A model generated the notes under the pieces. It ran no database searches. It was not told the origin of the DNA and saw only the letters and a list, made by a program, of their open reading frames with translations. 12,354 bases of DNA from Tannerellaceae bacterium. GTDB taxonomy: Bacteria > Bacteroidota > Bacteroidia > Bacteroidales > Tannerellaceae. The position numbers and the translations under genes were made by a program. The stretch spans positions 1 through 12,354 of the forward strand of contig JAISRY010000145.1 of NCBI GenBank assembly GCA_031273385.1, in the 5' to 3' direction. Of this stretch, positions 6,515 through 12,354 are shown one piece after another. Each line of letters starts with the position of its first letter. Positions within the stretch are counted from its first letter, which is position 1.

Positions 6515-8785
6515 ATGAAAAGAAACAGTTTTGTCTATCTAATCGCCCTGTTGCCGCTGTTGATCCCGGGTGTCGTCCGGGCGCAGGTCAGCCATGGCGG
6601 AACGCCGATCCCTTTTGTACAGACCCGGTATGCTTCAGGCGGCCTCTTTGAAGAGATGCCCGCTTTCGACCTGGAAGAGCAGCTACGCGCCGACTCCCTG
6701 GAAGAGAGCGGCCTGAGAAGCGGATACCGCTTCGCCTATAAGTTTATGACGCACTATAACCGCAGCAATTCCGGCTCCTCCCTGACCTTGCCGGACGGGA
6801 CGCGGCTATGGCGGTTGGGCATCCGCTCCCGAGGCGCCTCTTCCATCAATATCCTCTTTACGGAATACGAACTGCCCGAGGGCGCCCAGGTATTCGTCTA
6901 TAACCCCTCCCAAACGCAGGTGTTAGGCGCTTTCAACCGGCTGAACAATTCGGAGTTGGGCATCCTGCCGGTCGCTCCCGTCACAGGCGACGAGCTTATC
7001 GTCGAATACCATGAGCCCGCCCAGGCCTCTTTCCCCGGGCGATTGACCGTCGGCGAGGTGAATCACGGATACCGTACCCTCCTGAGAGGATACGAACCGG
7101 CAGGGGATAACCCCCAGTTTTCCTGTATGCCCTCTCCCGTCTGTTACGGAGGGGAAGAGACGTTCGATCCCATTGAACGGAGCGTCGTGTTATTGATGAT
7201 CAACGGGAGTCTGGTCTGTACGGGCGTCTTGGTGAATAATGCCTCCAACGATGGAAAGCCCTACCTGCTGACGGCATCCCATTGCCTGAACGAAAATTTC
7301 GCGATCACCAACCCCGATTACGAAAAGGTAGCGGGCAGCATCGTCTGTTTCTTTAATTATAAAAGCCCCCTCTGCGATACCGTGCTGCGGGGAACGGAAG
7401 AGCAGTCCGTCGCCTCCGCCTCCTACAGGGCGGTGTATGAGAAGAACGATCTGGCATTGCTGGAATTGCTGGAGAAGCCGCCCGTCTATTACCAACCCTA
7501 TTACGCCGGATGGAACATCGACGATAAAGGAGGAAAGCCCGTCTACACCGGTATTCACCATCCGGGCGGCTCCACCAAAAGGATATCCCGCACCGACGGC
7601 GCCCTGGTGCTGACGACGGCTGACATAAGGGGAACTCCCTTTTCCCGGGATGTACACTGGCTGGTTGGGCGATGGCAAACGGGATGTACGGCCGGAGGCT
7701 CTTCCGGCTCCCCCCTCTTTGACGCGGAAAACCGGATCGTCGGGTTACTGTCCGCCGGCGTATCCACCTGCTACAGACCGGAAAACGATTACTATTACGC
7801 CCTGCACAAGGCATGGAAAAATTCGGAGAAAGAAAACGAGCAGCTCAACTGTTGGCTTAACCCCGCCAATAACGCAGGTATCACGCAATGTGACGGACTG
7901 GATCCCTACGCCGGACAACCCTGTTACCGGTTGAGCAATATCTACGAAAACAGGCTACAGGAGGTGGTCGAAATCACCAAACTCCCCTCGCCCGCCGACG
8001 GAAACCTCTTCGGCGCCAATTCGTTGGGGACGAATGAATATGCGGAAGAATATTCGATCAACAGAAGCGCCCTCCTGTACGGCGCCTATTTAGTGACGCC
8101 ATCCCTGACCGAACCCCTAAAAGAGATGGAGGTCACCGTTACCGTATACAACGGCGGCGAGAAGCCCGGGACGCCCCTTTACACCACGAAGTTCTACCCC
8201 ACCTACACCAACAAAACGGATGCCGGCGACAATACGTTCCAGGAAACGGAAAAGCCGCTCTCCCGCAGCCAGGAGAGCTTCGTCAAGTTTGAGAATCCCG
8301 TAAAGGTGTCCGGCTCATTCTACATCGGATATACCATCGTTTCGCCCGCCAACGCCTCCTTTGCCGTATACAGCCTCCCCAAAGGGGCGACCACCCGCAA
8401 TACCGCATGGATAAAATACCAGGGGATATGGACAAAGACATCGGCCTATACGCCCATGCCGTTTAATACCTCCCTGTTCGTCGATCCGGCCATCCAATAC
8501 ACAAGCGGCGATACCTCCGACGACGAAATCGCACAGGATACGCCTGTACGGATCTTCATCGGTAAAGGGGAAAAGAGCCTCTACCTCGTCCTCCCCGATC
8601 AGGCGGAAACGACCGCCTTTGCCCTCTATTCGGCAGACGGCCGACTCCTCCACCGGACAACCATCAGGGGGAATACGGCGACCCTCCCCCTCCCCTCCAT
8701 CCCCGCAGGCGTCTATATCGCCACCCTCCGGGTAGAAGCGCAAGGGCAGGCGCCCCTCTTTCATTCGCAGAAAGTGGTCTTTTAG
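6515..8785 (+). CDS. Secreted lysyl-endopeptidase-like serine protease with T9SS sorting domain
   Basis: From the chosen ATG the product is 756 residues: signal peptide (1-23, ending GVVRA), propeptide-like region to about 200, S1-type catalytic domain (about 200-465), a beta-sandwich-like region, and a C-terminal domain (about 675-756) ending in PAGVYIATLR...KVVF, typical of type A T9SS sorting. The triad is visible as H256 (LLTASHC), D312 (KNDLALLEL) and S397 (GGSSGSPLF). The motifs CTGVLVNNASNDGKPY, GIHHPGG...KRIS and WLNPANN...DGLD match Achromobacter lysyl endopeptidase, and six cysteines (204, 210, 235, 257, 287, 419) line up with its three disulfides (from memory). D425 (ENDYYYAL) fits the lysine-specificity aspartate. 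The position of that enzyme's His210 is a serine here (S413). Upstream in-frame GTG (6503) and ATG (6506) are alternative starts. ATG 6515 gives a standard KR-led signal peptide. Confidence 0.9.
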   Translation: MKRNSFVYLIALLPLLIPGVVRAQVSHGGTPIPFVQTRYASGGLFEEMPAFDLEEQLRADSLEESGLRSGYRFAYKFMTHYNRSNSGSSLTLPDGTRLWRLGIRSRGASSINILFTEYELPEGAQVFVYNPSQTQVLGAFNRLNNSELGILPVAPVTGDELIVEYHEPAQASFPGRLTVGEVNHGYRTLLRGYEPAGDNPQFSCMPSPVCYGGEETFDPIERSVVLLMINGSLVCTGVLVNNASNDGKPYLLTASHCLNENFAITNPDYEKVAGSIVCFFNYKSPLCDTVLRGTEEQSVASASYRAVYEKNDLALLELLEKPPVYYQPYYAGWNIDDKGGKPVYTGIHHPGGSTKRISRTDGALVLTTADIRGTPFSRDVHWLVGRWQTGCTAGGSSGSPLFDAENRIVGLLSAGVSTCYRPENDYYYALHKAWKNSEKENEQLNCWLNPANNAGITQCDGLDPYAGQPCYRLSNIYENRLQEVVEITKLPSPADGNLFGANSLGTNEYAEEYSINRSALLYGAYLVTPSLTEPLKEMEVTVTVYNGGEKPGTPLYTTKFYPTYTNKTDAGDNTFQETEKPLSRSQESFVKFENPVKVSGSFYIGYTIVSPANASFAVYSLPKGATTRNTAWIKYQGIWTKTSAYTPMPFNTSLFVDPAIQYTSGDTSDDEIAQDTPVRIFIGKGEKSLYLVLPDQAETTAFALYSADGRLLHRTTIRGNTATLPLPSIPAGVYIATLRVEAQGQAPLFHSQKVVF

Positions 8786-8815
8786 CGAGAGTTCGATACA
8801 AAAAGGGCTGGAAAT

Positions 8816-8920
8816 ACACAATAGTGTAGCCGGACGTACACAGTTGTGTAGCCGGAACAACACAATAGTATCGTCCGCACAACACAATAGTGTAGCCCCG
8901 GCTACACAACCGGGTAGCAA
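8816..8920. repeat. 22-bp tandem repeat array, five units
   Basis: ACACA-led units start at 8816, 8838, 8860, 8882 and 8904, an exact 22-bp period, with the last unit cut short. The shared pattern is ACACAATAGTGTAGCCGG plus four variable bases. Units 1, 2 and 4 are closest and unit 3 diverges in its middle. Each unit has an imperfect ACACA...GTGT dyad. The array fills most of the 137-nt gap between the convergent protease and phosphodiesterase genes. The period is not a multiple of 3, so it is not a coding repeat. There are no spacers, so it is not a CRISPR array. Confidence 0.85.
8843..8910. terminator. Inverted repeats in the convergent gap, possible bidirectional terminator
   Basis: GTTGTGTAGCCGG (8843-8855) is the exact reverse complement of CCGGCTACACAAC (8898-8910), a 13-bp stem with a 42-nt loop. 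A competing local hairpin pairs GTGTAGC (8890-8896) with GCTACAC (8901-8907) across a 4-nt loop. Both can form on either strand between two converging genes. Neither is followed by a U-run, so intrinsic termination is only a guess. Confidence 0.4.
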
Positions 8921-8922
8921 AA

Positions 8923-9744
8923 TCAGGGATGGCCGAGCATCTGTTTGAGGTGCGCCGGCCTGTCGGTCGTGATAAAATCGACCTCTTTCAGGATAAAATC
9001 ATACATCATCAGCAGATCATTCACGATCCAGACATTGACGGTAAGCCCCAGCTCCTTTGCTTCCCTGATCCATTCGGGTTTTTCCCTCAATACGTCACAT
9101 AGATAATCCATTCCGGTGAATCCCTGTTTTTTCAGTTCGGAGGGGGGAATATAGCCGCCCAGGAAAGAAACGGATGATTGGGGGGAAAGGCGGATAAATT
9201 CCCGGCAAACCGGTACGCTGAACGAGATGTATTCCACCTGTTCCTCCATACCCATTTCCTTGACCATAGACACAATGGTTGCGGCATATTTGAGGTCTTT
9301 TTCAGATGATTTGTTTACCTTTAGTTCCAATATCAACTGAATGTCCAGCTCTTTTCCCCGCCGTAAATATTGTTGCAAGGTCGGCAGCGTCTCCCCGTTC
9401 GACAACTTGATATTCTTGATCCGGTCGTAATACGCCGTTTCTATCATAACTTCGTTGATCTTCTCATCGTGGCAGATAACAGGCACCCCGTCGAGGGTGA
9501 ACCTGACATCAAATTCCGAACCATAAAAGCCCGCCTCCGCCGCTTTCTGCAACGCGGCCAGCGAATTTTCCGCCGACCCCTTGGTATCCCAATACCCTCG
9601 GTGAGCAACCACTTTGGTTTGAGACAGGAAGCCAATCCTGAGGGATACCGGAATCTCTTCTTCCCACTCATCCTTCTCGCCGGAACAGGCAGCGAGGCCT
9701 ATCATGAGCGTGATGCCAAGTAGGGATAAAATCAGCGGTTTCAT
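8923..9744 (-). CDS. Lipoprotein glycerophosphodiester phosphodiesterase
   Basis: This 273-residue GDPD-family TIM-barrel enzyme is expected to hydrolyse glycerophosphodiesters to glycerol-3-phosphate and an alcohol. A type II signal peptide ends in the lipobox LAAC with the lipidated Cys at 20. The catalytic set is complete: H48-R49 (AHRG), E59 (AENS), E77 and D79 (GSEFDV), H92 (CHDE), E140 and K142 (LILELKV). The acidic run after the Cys (SGEKDEWEEE) resembles a Bacteroidetes lipoprotein export signal, so a cell-surface location is possible. Its ATG overlaps the stop of the glycerophosphotransferase gene in an ATGA, implying coupled translation. That pairing suggests it trims or recycles glycerophosphate on a surface glycan, which is inference. 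The exact substrate is unknown. Confidence 0.9.
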   Translation of the reverse strand: MKPLILSLLGITLMIGLAACSGEKDEWEEEIPVSLRIGFLSQTKVVAHRGYWDTKGSAENSLAALQKAAEAGFYGSEFDVRFTLDGVPVICHDEKINEVMIETAYYDRIKNIKLSNGETLPTLQQYLRRGKELDIQLILELKVNKSSEKDLKYAATIVSMVKEMGMEEQVEYISFSVPVCREFIRLSPQSSVSFLGGYIPPSELKKQGFTGMDYLCDVLREKPEWIREAKELGLTVNVWIVNDLLMMYDFILKEVDFITTDRPAHLKQMLGHP

Positions 9745-10973
9745 GCTGTTTTATGTTGTCGTTCTTTTATGGCCTGTACAAGATCCAGGCCGTTGTCGTA
9801 ACTTTCCCAAAACAGCTTCATAATCCTGTCCCTATCCTTGACATGGCAATCGGTATGCTGCCGTATGAGAGATAGTAATTCGTCAAACCTTTCCACCCTG
9901 ACTCCCGGCATATATTCCACATAATCAAACATCAATTCGCGGATTTCGGCGGTATATTTCTCCAGGTCGAAACAGAAGATAATGATCTCCTTATTCATCT
10001 GCAGATAGTCATAATAGATCGACGAATAATCCGTAATGAGTACATCGGTAAAGGGGAGGATGGCATACACGTCGTCCCGGCGTTCCATGATTTTCAGATT
10101 GGAATATCCTGATACCTCTTCTAAATCTAACCGTTCAAGTGGATGTAATTTTAGGATAAACAATTCATTGTTTGATCGAAGCGCCTCATTCAGTCGCGAA
10201 AAATCCATGCCGGAACGAGTGATGATATCGCTTTTCGACTCTCTCCACGTGGGCATATAGATATAGGTCTTCTTAAATCCGGAAATATGCTGTATGAGTT
10301 CAAGCATCATGCCGGATTCATATTTCCGGATAAAATCCAACTGTCTCTCCCTACTCCAGAAAAAGATGGCATTGCGGGGGAAGTTGGTTTCGATGAAGCG
10401 GTTTTCCGGTATCCTGAACTGGGGTGAAAAAAGGTTTTTCGTCAGAAAAGAAGAGGAGGAAAGGGCGACATCCGGCTTCAGGAAATAGGTATAGAACAGC
10501 GATATTGTGCAATAAGAGGAACGGGCAATCTGATCCAGACTTTTCCCAAATGCGGCCACCGCGTTCTTTTCGCTGTTCCATATGCATGCTTTCAGCCCGT
10601 TGCCGTGCCAAAGATTCACATAACAAGCGCCGCCTGACAAATAAGGGTTGATCTGCCGCATGTTTATCGTCACAATGTATACCCCAGCCGTCATACAATG
10701 ATAGATCCCTGCCAGGCTCAGCCAATGATAGGCGGTGAATCCCTGCCGCCTCAAGTCCCGATACGACTTGTCCTTCGTAATGCAGACAGGTTTTAATTCA
10801 GAATGGTTCTCAAGCACATCAATATATAAAAACCGTGAGTTGCCCAACCCTTGCAAGTCGTCAAAACACCACTTGTTTTTATTCCTTGGCAATGCTTTCG
10901 ACATGTGATAGGTCAAATACCCAATCAGCTTTAAGCAAAATTTGATATATTCTATCCATTTCTCACTTTTCAT
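9741..10973 (-). CDS. CDP-glycerol:poly(glycerophosphate) glycerophosphotransferase family protein
   Basis: This 410-residue member of the TagB/TagF-type family (Glyphos_transf) transfers glycerophosphate or a related polyol phosphate from a CDP-activated donor to a glycan or lipid-linked acceptor at the inner face of the cytoplasmic membrane. Visible motifs in order are NLWHGNGLKA (WHG at 122-124), YMPTWRES (PTWR at 241-244), LKLHP (275-278) and VLITDYSSIYYDYL (TDYSS at 314-318), all characteristic of the family. The first 20 residues are amphipathic and could contact the membrane. It has about the catalytic-domain length without a long extra glycosyltransferase. Base composition is more AT-rich than in the fumarase and protease genes. 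No cytidylyltransferase for CDP-glycerol is in the window, so the donor is inferred. Its upstream region is a partial copy of the licD upstream region. Confidence 0.88.
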   Translation of the reverse strand: MKSEKWIEYIKFCLKLIGYLTYHMSKALPRNKNKWCFDDLQGLGNSRFLYIDVLENHSELKPVCITKDKSYRDLRRQGFTAYHWLSLAGIYHCMTAGVYIVTINMRQINPYLSGGACYVNLWHGNGLKACIWNSEKNAVAAFGKSLDQIARSSYCTISLFYTYFLKPDVALSSSSFLTKNLFSPQFRIPENRFIETNFPRNAIFFWSRERQLDFIRKYESGMMLELIQHISGFKKTYIYMPTWRESKSDIITRSGMDFSRLNEALRSNNELFILKLHPLERLDLEEVSGYSNLKIMERRDDVYAILPFTDVLITDYSSIYYDYLQMNKEIIIFCFDLEKYTAEIRELMFDYVEYMPGVRVERFDELLSLIRQHTDCHVKDRDRIMKLFWESYDNGLDLVQAIKERQHKTA

Positions 10974-11067
10974 GTGGATATAAAGTATTTCTTTTCATAA
11001 AATGGCAAAATCTTCGTGCATTCTTCACGATATGATTTTGTCTGACGCAAAAATAATTAAAAAGCGG
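10966..11067 (-). promoter_or_regulatory. Promoter/leader module A, upstream of the glycerophosphotransferase gene
   Basis: Two blocks here recur upstream of licD. The distal block at 11041-11067 matches 12014-12040 at 26 of 27 bases. The block across the start codon at 10966-10982 matches 11986-12002 at 17 of 17. The distal block holds a minus-strand -7 box TATTTTTG (11048-11055). The nearest TTTG lies at 11072-11075, with a short 16-nt spacer. The predicted 5' leader is about 65-70 nt. The 58 nt between the blocks have no counterpart upstream of licD. Confidence 0.55.
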
Positions 11068-11099
11068 AAAACAAAAAAGTTTTAGTAAAAATACTTTAT
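10980..11099. repeat. 11-bp inverted repeat flanking the glycerophosphotransferase promoter
   Basis: ATAAAGTATTT (10980-10990) is the exact reverse complement of AAATACTTTAT (11089-11099). The 98 nt between the arms contain the predicted promoter. Next to each arm is a direct copy of TCATAAAATGG (10995-11005 and 11101-11111). The flanking-arm geometry recalls invertible promoters of Bacteroidales surface loci, but the arms are short and AT-rich and no recombinase is in view. Confidence 0.4.
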
Positions 11100-11100
11100 G

Positions 11101-11958
11101 TCATAAAATGGGCTTTAATACGGATGCATGACGGGAGCGCTGGTCTTCCGGAGGAGGCGTCATATAGTCAGCCCCATAGATGGTCTCCAAATAGAGTCCG
11201 GCATTGCGGGGAACGTAGAACATTCCATCTTCAAACGCCATCTCGCTCAGCGGCATCAACTCTTCGTACCGGATATAACGTATCCAGGGAGTATCCCAAC
11301 CGGCGCCAATAAAGCAATCCGTCCCTCCTTGATTCCGGTTGATGAATTTTCGCACAAACTTCTGATAGCGCTTGACTAAGAAATGGAAAAGCGGATAAAA
11401 ATGAGCCAGTATCTTGCGAATGGGCGATTCGTGGGTGAAATAGATGGAATCTAAACATTTACATATAAACCTATTGTAGCGTTTCAACAGCTTCTCGACA
11501 CCAAAAATCCACCGGTTTGTATGGTATCGGTCGGTTGGAAAAATATCAACGAAAAGTCCCTTTTCGCAGGCTTCATCTTCATAACCGGGTGAAAGGGTGA
11601 AACTCTTTCTATCTCTTATCTTACAAGGTAAAGGGAGGTAGTGGTAGTGCGGATCCGTCTTGCGCGTCTGAAGCATCATGTCATCGGGTAATTCCGCTTC
11701 GGCAACCTCCAGAAAACGTTCATAATCTTCGCGCAACATGCTTATGTCCAGATCGTCGTCCCAGGGAATAAAACCTTTGTGGCGGACAGCTCCCAAGAGT
11801 GTTCCGGAACAGAGCCAATACTGTATGCCATGCTTCCGGCATATATAATCAATGACCTTGAGCATACGCAACATAACAAATTGCGCCTGCCTCAGCGTAG
11901 TCTCACCCTCTCGACGATTATCAGGAAAAAGGTCTTCAAAACAGACTTTGTTTTTCAT
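11101..11958 (-). CDS. licD: LicD family phosphotransferase
   Basis: LicD proteins transfer phosphocholine, or in related members other phosphoryl-alditol groups, from a CDP-activated donor onto sugars of surface glycans. From ATG 11958 the product is 285 residues. The hallmark region is YWLCSGTLLGAVRHKG followed by FIPWDDDLDISM (about 48-74), with the metal-binding aspartates D67-D69 and D71. A basic, aromatic middle region (about 165-215) may associate with the membrane. The open frame extends upstream to 12228, but that stretch crosses the promoter and a palindrome and is not protein-like. MGDYMKNK (start 11970) is the other realistic start. The gene lies upstream of, and in the same direction as, the glycerophosphotransferase gene with a 127-nt gap that has its own promoter. 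The donor (choline, glycerol or ribitol) cannot be told. Confidence 0.85.
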   Translation of the reverse strand: MKNKVCFEDLFPDNRREGETTLRQAQFVMLRMLKVIDYICRKHGIQYWLCSGTLLGAVRHKGFIPWDDDLDISMLREDYERFLEVAEAELPDDMMLQTRKTDPHYHYLPLPCKIRDRKSFTLSPGYEDEACEKGLFVDIFPTDRYHTNRWIFGVEKLLKRYNRFICKCLDSIYFTHESPIRKILAHFYPLFHFLVKRYQKFVRKFINRNQGGTDCFIGAGWDTPWIRYIRYEELMPLSEMAFEDGMFYVPRNAGLYLETIYGADYMTPPPEDQRSRHASVLKPIL

Positions 11959-11993
11959 ATAGTCACCCATAAATACATTTGATCCCTTTTCAT
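11955..11993 (-). CDS. Putative 12-residue leader peptide overlapping the licD start
   Basis: An ATG at 11993-11991 opens the frame MKRDQMYLWVTI and stops at TGA 11957-11955, overlapping the licD ATG (11958) in an ATGA. The ATG sits in the same 17-nt context that surrounds the genuine start codon of the glycerophosphotransferase gene, which suggests ribosomes can start there. It could couple translation to licD, or it could be the remnant of a lost N-terminus. There is no evidence of expression. Confidence 0.35.
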   Translation of the reverse strand: MKRDQMYLWVTI

Positions 11994-12040
11994 GTGGATA
12001 TATATTATTTTTATCTGACGCAAAAATAATTAAAAATCGG
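11986..12040 (-). promoter_or_regulatory. Promoter/leader module B, upstream of licD
   Basis: This is the second copy of the two blocks: 12014-12040, with -7 box TATTTTTG at 12021-12028, and 11986-12002. They are separated here by only 11 nt. Weaker similarity continues to about 12063, parallel to 11068-11090. The predicted transcript starts near 12014 and has a leader of about 45-55 nt. Confidence 0.55.
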
Positions 12041-12090
12041 AGAATAAAAAATTCCCAGTAAAGCTTCTTACACAAAACAGGTTGTTTTTG

Positions 12091-12126
12091 GTAGAAAAGT
12101 TTTGTGTATACGCAAAACTTTTCTAC
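12091..12126. promoter_or_regulatory. Perfect 14-bp palindrome, probable operator of the ATPase gene
   Basis: GTAGAAAAGTTTTG (12091-12104) and CAAAACTTTTCTAC (12113-12126) are exact reverse complements around an 8-nt centre TGTATACG. The left arm contains the -33 TTTG and the right arm reaches into the -7 box of the predicted promoter, so a protein bound here would block or control initiation. Confidence 0.6.
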
Positions 12127-12131
12127 TTTCG
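12101..12131 (+). promoter_or_regulatory. Promoter of the AAA ATPase gene
   Basis: TTTG (12101-12104), a 19-nt spacer and TACTTTCG (12124-12131) give a near-consensus Bacteroidetes promoter with one mismatch in the -7 box. It lies 36 nt upstream of the ATG. Confidence 0.6.
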
Positions 12132-12166
12132 CTAAAAAGTTTATCGTATAAACAAAACAGGTGCGA

Positions 12167-12354
12167 ATGGAAACGAAAGAAAATATGATTATCAGGCAGA
12201 AATACATAGATAAGGTACGCCCGTTCATTGGGAAACAGCTGATTAAAGTCTTTACCGGACAGCGGCGCGTGGGTAAAAGCTATCTGCTGAAGCAGTTGAT
12301 CAATTATATCCGCGAGGAAGATAAATCGGCTCATATTGTGTATATTAATAAGGA
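12167..12354 (+). CDS. AAA-type ATPase (AAA_14/DUF4143-like), 5' part only
   Basis: The frame starts at ATG 12167 and runs off the right edge, so only 62 codons are visible. The N-terminus reads METKENMIIRQKYIDKVRPF, then IKVFTGQRRVGKSYLLKQL with the Walker A motif GQRRVGKS at about 32-39, then the start of a strand before Walker B (HIVYIN). This arrangement is typical of the predicted ATPases of COG1373 (AAA_14 plus a C-terminal DUF4143 nuclease-like domain), which are numerous in Bacteroidales and poorly understood. The C-terminal domain lies outside the window, so that part of the call is inference. A GTG two codons upstream (12161) is an alternative start. The upstream palindrome suggests regulated expression. 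Confidence 0.8.
   Translation, partial: METKENMIIRQKYIDKVRPFIGKQLIKVFTGQRRVGKSYLLKQLINYIREEDKSAHIVYINK

Larger units (their letters stand above)
12072..12162. repeat. 11-bp direct repeats flanking the ATPase promoter
   Basis: ACAAAACAGGT occurs at 12072-12082 and again at 12152-12162. The first copy is also half of a small stem (AAAACA 12074-12079 with TGTTTT 12083-12088) and the second ends a GTTTAT/ATAAAC stem (12139-12144 and 12148-12153). They bracket the palindrome and promoter of the ATPase gene, as binding sites for one regulator might. Confidence 0.5.

Noticed and set aside
8315..8920. A 201-residue leftward frame with repeated Cys/Thr-rich N-terminus
   Set aside because: Its N-terminus is only translation of the 22-bp array, and the rest is antisense to the well-supported protease gene.
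8816..8920. A short CRISPR array
   Set aside because: The units abut with no spacers, the repeat is only 22 bp and degenerate, and there are no cas genes nearby.
8843..12126. Insertion sequence or transposon ends
   Set aside because: The inverted repeats found are local hairpins or promoter palindromes. No transposase or integrase gene and no matching pair of terminal repeats around a gene is present.
11971..12228. An upstream extension of the licD frame with a hydrophobic start
   Set aside because: It runs through the licD promoter box, the duplicated leader and the perfect palindrome of the divergent ATPase promoter. LicD homologues begin near MKNK/MGDY.

Overview
The window reads as chromosomal DNA of a Bacteroidales bacterium. 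Several upstream regions carry the Bacteroidetes-type -7 box (TAnnTTTG). The gene order DUF4271, hemD, rnpA, yidD, tatD, tyrS is one I recall from Bacteroides and Parabacteroides. The large secreted protease ends in what looks like a type IX secretion (T9SS) sorting domain. That last feature points to a T9SS-bearing lineage (Tannerellaceae/Porphyromonadaceae-like) rather than Bacteroides itself, but this is inference.

Layout: positions 1-275 hold no gene, only repeats, a hairpin and a possible promoter for a gene off the left edge. Positions 276-4355 carry a tightly packed leftward block: tyrS, tatD, yidD, rnpA, hemD and a six-helix DUF4271 membrane protein. Its stop and start codons overlap at four junctions, and tyrS has its own promoter-like box. 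Next, also leftward, come a 96-residue NifX/NifB-like protein and a class I fumarase very close to enterobacterial FumA/FumB. Diverging from the fumarase is a rightward gene for a lysyl-endopeptidase-like serine protease. It converges on the leftward surface-glycan genes, and the short gap between them is filled by five copies of an exact-period 22-bp repeat.

Positions 8923-11970 hold licD, a CDP-glycerol:glycerophosphotransferase-like gene and a lipoprotein glycerophosphodiesterase, the last two overlapping by 4 nt. I infer that they build and trim phosphodiester substituents on a surface glycan. The upstream regions of licD and the glycerophosphotransferase gene share two duplicated sequence blocks, and the licD copy opens a 12-codon reading frame that ends on the licD start codon. 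At the right edge an AAA-type ATPase gene begins in the rightward direction, and a perfect 14-bp inverted repeat overlaps the -33 element of its predicted promoter.

Most genes are housekeeping or ordinary accessory genes. The less explained material is non-coding: the 22-bp array, the duplicated promoter/leader modules with the small upstream frame, and the palindrome-laden ATPase promoter. I do not see a clearly new multi-gene defence or mobile system within this window.
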